Source of the DNA: DATBLY01 sp036555125 | GTDB lineage: Bacteria > Actinomycetota > UBA4738 > HRBIN12 | DNA: 18,696 nucleotides | Direction: 5' to 3' | Assembly (NCBI GenBank): GCA_036555125.1 | Contig: DATBLY010000020.1 | Span: 1-18,696 of the forward strand | In this document: in pieces, positions 15,522 to 18,696 of the stretch | Layout of the letters: every line of letters begins with the position of its first letter | How positions within the stretch are numbered: position 1 is the stretch's first letter | Position numbers and translations under genes: made by a program | The notes under the pieces: model-generated | Told to the model about the DNA's origin: nothing | Databases searched by the model: none | Seen by the model: only the letters and a program-made list of their open reading frames with translations

Positions 15522-16305
15522 GGGATCGCCTCCGCTCGCTGAAGCCCAGCCGGCGCGAGATCGCGTTCGCCGCGTCGATCGTCATCCGCGCGACGCGCGG
15601 CACCTCGATCGGGGGCAGCCGGAACGCCGGTCCGCTCACCGACAGGGCGGCGACCACCTCGCCGTCGGCGCGGTGGATCGGCGCGGCGACGGCGTTGAGG
15701 CCCTCTTCGAGCTCCTCCAGCGTCTGCGCGTAGCCCTTCGCGAGGACCTCGACCAGCTGAGGGCGCAGCGTGTCGGCATCCACCACCGTGGCGCGCGTCC
15801 GAACCTCGAACGGGCCGGCCAGCAGGCGCTCACGCTCGGGCCCGCCGAGACAGGCGAGCAGCACCTTGCCCGAGGCCGAGCAGTGCAGCGGCGTGCGGCG
15901 CCCGACCCAGTTGACCGACACGATCGCCCGGCTGCTCGAGACCTGGTCGACGTAGACGACCTGATCGCGATCGAGCACGCCGAGCGTGACCGTCTCGCGA
16001 CACCGCTCGGCCAGCTCCTCCAGGATCGGGCGGGCGTGGTGGACGAGGTCGACGCCGGCGACCGCTGCCCCCGCCAGGTACATCAGCCCGAGGCCCAGGC
16101 GGAACTTCTCGGTCGCCGGGTTCCGCTCGACGAGCCCGTGATCGCCCAGCGTGGAGACGAGGCGCGAGGCCGTGGCCTTGTGGACGCCGAGCCGTCGACC
16201 GAGCTCCGTCACCCCGAGCTCGCCCTCGTCGGCCAGCAGCTCGAGGATGCTGACCGCGCGCGAGACCGACTGAACCGCGGCGCCCTCTCCATTCCCGTTG
16301 CTCAT
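15514..16305 (-). CDS. IclR-family transcriptional regulator
   Basis: A 263-residue IclR-type regulator: residues about 11-75 form the winged helix-turn-helix (VTELGRRLGVHKATASRLV holds the recognition helices) and 80-255 the GAF-like effector domain, with HCSASGKVLLA and YAQTLEELEEGLNAVAAPI as family landmarks. The ATG at 16305 has AGGAG seven bases upstream; longer readings from 16392 run into the promoter and are rejected. It is the first gene of the corrinoid operon and overlaps metF by 8 bases, so it is co-transcribed with its likely targets. A palindromic site covers its probable transcription start, implying autoregulation. The effector may be the amine substrate or a C1 intermediate. 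Confidence 0.93.
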   Translation of the reverse strand: MSNGNGEGAAVQSVSRAVSILELLADEGELGVTELGRRLGVHKATASRLVSTLGDHGLVERNPATEKFRLGLGLMYLAGAAVAGVDLVHHARPILEELAERCRETVTLGVLDRDQVVYVDQVSSSRAIVSVNWVGRRTPLHCSASGKVLLACLGGPERERLLAGPFEVRTRATVVDADTLRPQLVEVLAKGYAQTLEELEEGLNAVAAPIHRADGEVVAALSVSGPAFRLPPIEVPRVARMTIDAANAISRRLGFSERRRSLA

Positions 16306-16307
16306 CC

Positions 16308-16354
16308 CGCAACTCCTGATGCTTGTTGCGCAACATGCGAACGGTAGACGCAAC
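16308..16354. promoter_or_regulatory. Candidate IclR operator: palindrome plus phased CGCAAC half-sites
   Basis: TGTTGCGCAACA at 16324-16335 is a perfect 12-bp palindrome, flanked by matching GC pairs one base further out. CGCAAC occurs three times in the same orientation, at 16308, 16329 and 16349, spaced 21 and 20 bp, that is two helical turns, so all face the same side of the DNA. The centre site spans the predicted start of transcription, one half-site lies between -35 and -10, and one lies between the ribosome site and ATG of the regulator gene. Confidence 0.65.
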
Positions 16355-16370
16355 GGGCTGGGCCAGTCAA
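16341..16370 (-). promoter_or_regulatory. Promoter of the corrinoid methyl-transfer operon
   Basis: On the minus strand TTGACT (complement of 16365-16370) and TACCGT (complement of 16341-16346) are separated by 18 bases and match the -35 and TAnnnT -10 of the main actinobacterial sigma factor. Transcription should start near 16334, giving a leader of about 30 bases before the IclR start. The site is embedded in the CGCAAC array. Confidence 0.62.
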
Positions 16371-16414
16371 GCCCGGCTCCTTCGGCGAGCACGACGTCCC
16401 CGGGACGGGGCGGA

Positions 16415-16936
16415 TCAGCTCGGCTCGTCGAGCAGCTCGTCCGCCAGCAGGTCCATCAGCAGGCCGTCGTGCCAGCGACCGTCGGGGCCACGCTCGTAGG
16501 CGCGCAGCACCCCGACGGGCCGGAACCCGACCCGCCCGTACGCACGGATCGCGCGCTCGTTGTCCGCAGCGGGATCGATCGAGAGGCGATGGTGCTTCCG
16601 GACGTCGATCAGGTGGCGGGCGAGCGTGCGGATCGCGTCGCTCCCCAGCCCCTGCCCCTGCCTCGGGGTGCTCACGAAGATGTCGATCCCGGCATGCCGG
16701 TACATCGGGTCCTCCTCCTCGTGGAACTGGATCGCCCCGACCACCGTGACGCCCTCGACGATCGTGAGATGACCGTCGCGGTCGACGAACTGCTCCGCGA
16801 CCTCCTCGCGGGTGAAGCTCCCCCAGCGCGCGGCCACCTCGGGTTCAGCGAGGATCGCGGTCAGGGGGTCGACGTCGGCGGCGACCCCGCGGCGGAGGAC
16901 GACCCGCCGGCCGATCAGCGGGGTCGCGGAGGCCAC
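16415..16936 (-). CDS. GNAT N-acetyltransferase (RimJ/AAC(6')-like)
   Basis: A 173-residue GNAT-fold acetyltransferase. Motif A is STPRQGQGLGSDAIRTL (89-105), which holds the Q/R-x-x-G-x-G acetyl-CoA pyrophosphate loop, and motif B is SIDPAADNERAIRAYGRVGF (119-138). The arrangement resembles the aminoglycoside 6'-N-acetyltransferase and ribosomal-protein acetyltransferase branch, but the substrate is not predictable, and resistance should not be assumed. The GTG at 16936 begins two bases after the aldehyde dehydrogenase stop, so the two genes are co-transcribed; the ribosome site is poor, suggesting coupled translation. It ends 109 bases ahead of the IclR gene, whose promoter fills the gap. 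Its part in the surrounding pathway is not evident. Confidence 0.86.
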   Translation of the reverse strand: MASATPLIGRRVVLRRGVAADVDPLTAILAEPEVAARWGSFTREEVAEQFVDRDGHLTIVEGVTVVGAIQFHEEEDPMYRHAGIDIFVSTPRQGQGLGSDAIRTLARHLIDVRKHHRLSIDPAADNERAIRAYGRVGFRPVGVLRAYERGPDGRWHDGLLMDLLADELLDEPS

Positions 16937-16938
16937 CG

Positions 16939-18390
16939 TCAGGAGCCCAGGTTCACGACGACCGTCTTCAGCTCCGTCAGGCGTTCCATCGAGAACCGGC
17001 CGCCGACCCGTCCGACGCCGCTGTTGGACCCCGCACGCCCACCGAACGGGAGGTGCGACTCCCAGTAGTTCGTCCCCTCGTTGACGTTGACCCAGCCGGT
17101 CCGCACCGCCTCCGCGAACCGCAGCCCGCGCCCGAGGTCGCGCGTGAAGATCGCGGACAGCAGCCCGTACTCGGAGCGGTCGACCAGATCGATCGCCTCC
17201 TGCTCGGAGCGGATCGTCGAGACCGGGACGACCGGCCCGAACGTCTCCTCGCGCGCCACCGCCATCTCGTCGGTGACACCGTCGAGCACGGTGGCCTCGA
17301 AGAACAGGTCGCTCCCGTGCTCGGGTGCACGACGACCGCCGGCGACGATCCTGGCGCCGCGATCCACCGCCTCGCGCACGTGGCGCTCCGTCTTGTCGGC
17401 GGTCGGCGCGTTGTTGACGGGCCCCATCGTCGTGGCGTCGTCGAACGGATCGCCCAGGCGGATCGACCCGTCGATCGCGGTGGTCAGCGCCGCGAGGTAG
17501 TCGTCCTTCACGTCCTCGTGGACCATGACCCGCTCGCCGGCCGTGCAGCTCTGGCCCGCGTTCAGGAAGCAGGCCACGAGGGTCGCCGCCGCCGCCGCCT
17601 CGAGGTCGGCGTCCTCCAACACGACGAGCGGGCCGTTGCCGCCCATCTCGAGCAGCAGGTCCTTGCCGGCCGCCTGCCGTGCGACCGTGAGCCCGGTGGC
17701 GATCGAGCCGATGAACCCGACGGCCTGCGTCCCCGGGTTCCCAGCCAGCTCGTCGCCCACGACGGGACCCGGGCCCGTGACCATGTTCAACACCCCCGGA
17801 GGCAGATCGGCGTCCTCGATGCAGGCGGCGAGCCGCGCCGCGCAGACGGAGGTCGTCGGCGCCGGTGCCCACACGACCGCGTTCCCGTAGGCGAGCGCTG
17901 GAGCGAGGATCTCGCCGGGCATCGTGTACGGCCAGTTCCACGGGCTGATCACCGAGACGACGCCGCGCGGCACGCGGTAGAGCAGGACGCGCTTGCCCGC
18001 ATCGACCGACGGCGGGAGCAGACCCTCGGCCCGCGTGGCGTCGGCCGCCGCCATCTCGAAGTAGGCGATCAGCTCCTCGACCTCGTCGTTGGCCTCGGCG
18101 CGCAGCGGCTTCCCCTGGTCGAGCGTGAGCGTGCGGGCGAGGTCGTCCCGGCGGGTGTCGATCGCCTCCGCCACCCGCCGCATCGAGGCCGCCCGATCGA
18201 ACGCCGAGCGCGCCGCCCACCCCGGCGCCGCGGCGTTCGCGGCATCGATCGCCCGCTGCGCGTCGGCGCGGGTGCCCTCGGCGACCGACCCGATCACCTC
18301 GCCGGTCGAGGGGCTCAGCGCATCGGAGACGGCTCCGCCCTCGGACGGCCCCCAGGCCCCGCCGATGAACAGCTCCACGTGCTCGGCCAC
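16939..18390 (-). CDS. NAD(P)-dependent aldehyde dehydrogenase
   Basis: A 483-residue aldehyde dehydrogenase of normal length. The general base Glu248 lies in LLLEMGGNGPLVVLEDAD and the nucleophile Cys282 in LNAGQSCTAGERV; ISPWNWPYTMPGEILAPAL and GFIGSIATG are the cofactor-binding stretches, and EETFGPVVPV is conserved near the C-terminus. The usual nucleotide-binding Lys of the (K)PSE loop is replaced by Ala (VVWAPAPTTS). Given the betaine-binding protein next door, betaine aldehyde or trimethylaminobutyraldehyde are plausible substrates, though benzaldehyde- or succinate semialdehyde-type enzymes look alike. I choose the GTG at 18390, which sits eight bases after GGAGG; the GTG at 18399 would have its ribosome site abutting it. 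Confidence 0.9.
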   Translation of the reverse strand: MAEHVELFIGGAWGPSEGGAVSDALSPSTGEVIGSVAEGTRADAQRAIDAANAAAPGWAARSAFDRAASMRRVAEAIDTRRDDLARTLTLDQGKPLRAEANDEVEELIAYFEMAAADATRAEGLLPPSVDAGKRVLLYRVPRGVVSVISPWNWPYTMPGEILAPALAYGNAVVWAPAPTTSVCAARLAACIEDADLPPGVLNMVTGPGPVVGDELAGNPGTQAVGFIGSIATGLTVARQAAGKDLLLEMGGNGPLVVLEDADLEAAAAATLVACFLNAGQSCTAGERVMVHEDVKDDYLAALTTAIDGSIRLGDPFDDATTMGPVNNAPTADKTERHVREAVDRGARIVAGGRRAPEHGSDLFFEATVLDGVTDEMAVAREETFGPVVPVSTIRSEQEAIDLVDRSEYGLLSAIFTRDLGRGLRFAEAVRTGWVNVNEGTNYWESHLPFGGRAGSNSGVGRVGGRFSMERLTELKTVVVNLGS

Positions 18391-18407
18391 CGCGCTCACC
18401 TCCGACG

Positions 18408-18442
18408 CGCGCGGGGCGGCCCCTCAGGGGCCGCCCCGCGCG
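18408..18442 (-). terminator. Strong intercistronic hairpin, probable terminator or mRNA-stabilising stem
   Basis: Two perfect 16-base arms flank the 3-base loop 18424-18426; the arms consist only of G and C. It lies 26 bases after the betaine-binding protein stop and immediately ahead of the aldehyde dehydrogenase ribosome site. There is no T-tract on either side, as is common for actinobacterial terminators. Because the downstream gene starts so close, partial termination or 3'-end protection of the binding-protein mRNA is likely. Confidence 0.7.
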
Positions 18443-18467
18443 GCGTTCGTCCGATCCAGGCTCCGTT

Positions 18468-18696
18468 CTACGAGGCCGCCAGGCCGGCATCGACCCACGG
18501 CTGCCACGTGGCCTGGTTCGCGTCGACCCAGTTCTGCGCGGCGACATCGGGATCCACCTCGTCGTCGCCCTGCATCTGGACCGTGACCGAGTTCTGATCC
18601 TCGTTGGACCAGCTCATCGCGGACAGGAAGGCGAACGCGGCGGGCGCCTTCGTCTGCAGGTCCGCGTTGAACGCCTTGTACAGGTCGTCCTCCGGG
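18468..18696 (-). CDS. C-terminus of OpuAC/ProX-type (glycine betaine) ABC substrate-binding protein (partial)
   Basis: Only the last 75 residues are inside the window; the gene continues past the right edge. The piece reads EDDLYKAFNADLQTKAPAAF, then FLSAMSWSNEDQNSVTVQMQ, DPDVAAQNWVDANQATWQPW and ends at a TAG stop. The pattern 'AP-AF-FL--M-W-N-D-N-V' followed by 'DP--AA--WV--N---W-PW' matches the C-terminal helices of OpuAC-domain proteins that bind glycine betaine, proline betaine, choline or carnitine for ABC importers. The strong hairpin just downstream is typical after highly expressed binding-protein genes. The ligand-binding aromatic box is mostly outside the window, so the ligand remains open. 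Confidence 0.72.
   Translation of the reverse strand, partial: PEDDLYKAFNADLQTKAPAAFAFLSAMSWSNEDQNSVTVQMQGDDEVDPDVAAQNWVDANQATWQPWVDAGLAAS

Noticed and set aside
13686..15542. A 618-codon plus-strand frame opposite corrinoid protein and metF.
   Set aside because: Shadow of two confident genes with His/Arg/Asp-biased composition.
16395..16407. CGTCCC-C-GGGACG inverted repeat after the GNAT stop, considered as a terminator.
   Set aside because: The arms leave a single-base loop, so the usable stem is only four or five pairs; too weak to call.

Overview
The window is high-GC DNA (about 70% by eye) with dense gene packing, frequent GTG/TTG starts and many start/stop overlaps. The protein content fits an Actinomycetota genome, for example a deep-branching soil or aquatic lineage; I cannot place it more finely. 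I see no tRNA, rRNA, CRISPR array or insertion sequence, and no sign of recent transfer.

Layout. (1) 1-3449, minus strand: pirin, a HAD phosphatase, a DinB-like conserved protein, an aldo/keto reductase and the start of a DUF1579-like protein, packed as one likely operon. (2) 3516-5773, minus strand: an acyl-CoA dehydrogenase with a perfect 16-bp palindrome just ahead of its start, and a cysteine synthase/CBS-family PLP enzyme with an atypical substrate loop. (3) 6028-8410, plus strand: a small MmcQ/YjbR protein, then a family-9 glycoside hydrolase that looks like a secreted lipoprotein and has its own promoter. (4) 8443-16305, minus strand: eight overlapping or almost touching genes, in transcription order IclR regulator, MetF-like methylenetetrahydrofolate reductase, methyl-carrying corrinoid protein, DUF1638 protein, 'virulence factor' family protein, MtrH/MtgA-like methyltransferase, RamA-like reductive activator of corrinoid proteins, and a non-pyrrolysine MttB-superfamily methyltransferase. 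(5) 16415-18696, minus strand: GNAT acetyltransferase, aldehyde dehydrogenase, and the C-terminal end of an OpuAC/ProX-type betaine-binding protein that runs off the right edge.

Regions 4 and 5 are the main interest. Read together they suggest a pathway that imports a quaternary amine (glycine betaine or a relative), removes a methyl group with the MttB homologue, carries it on the corrinoid protein, passes it to tetrahydrofolate with the MtgA-like enzyme, and oxidises methyl-THF with MetF. The RamA-like protein would re-reduce inactive Co(II) corrinoid. Two uncharacterised families (DUF1638 and the 'virulence factor' family) sit in the middle of the set, translationally overlapped with the corrinoid protein and the methyltransferase, so they are candidate unknown components. 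The promoter ahead of IclR carries a palindrome over the probable start site and CGCAAC half-sites spaced 20-21 bp, as expected for IclR control of the whole operon. The substrate and the in vivo direction are inference.
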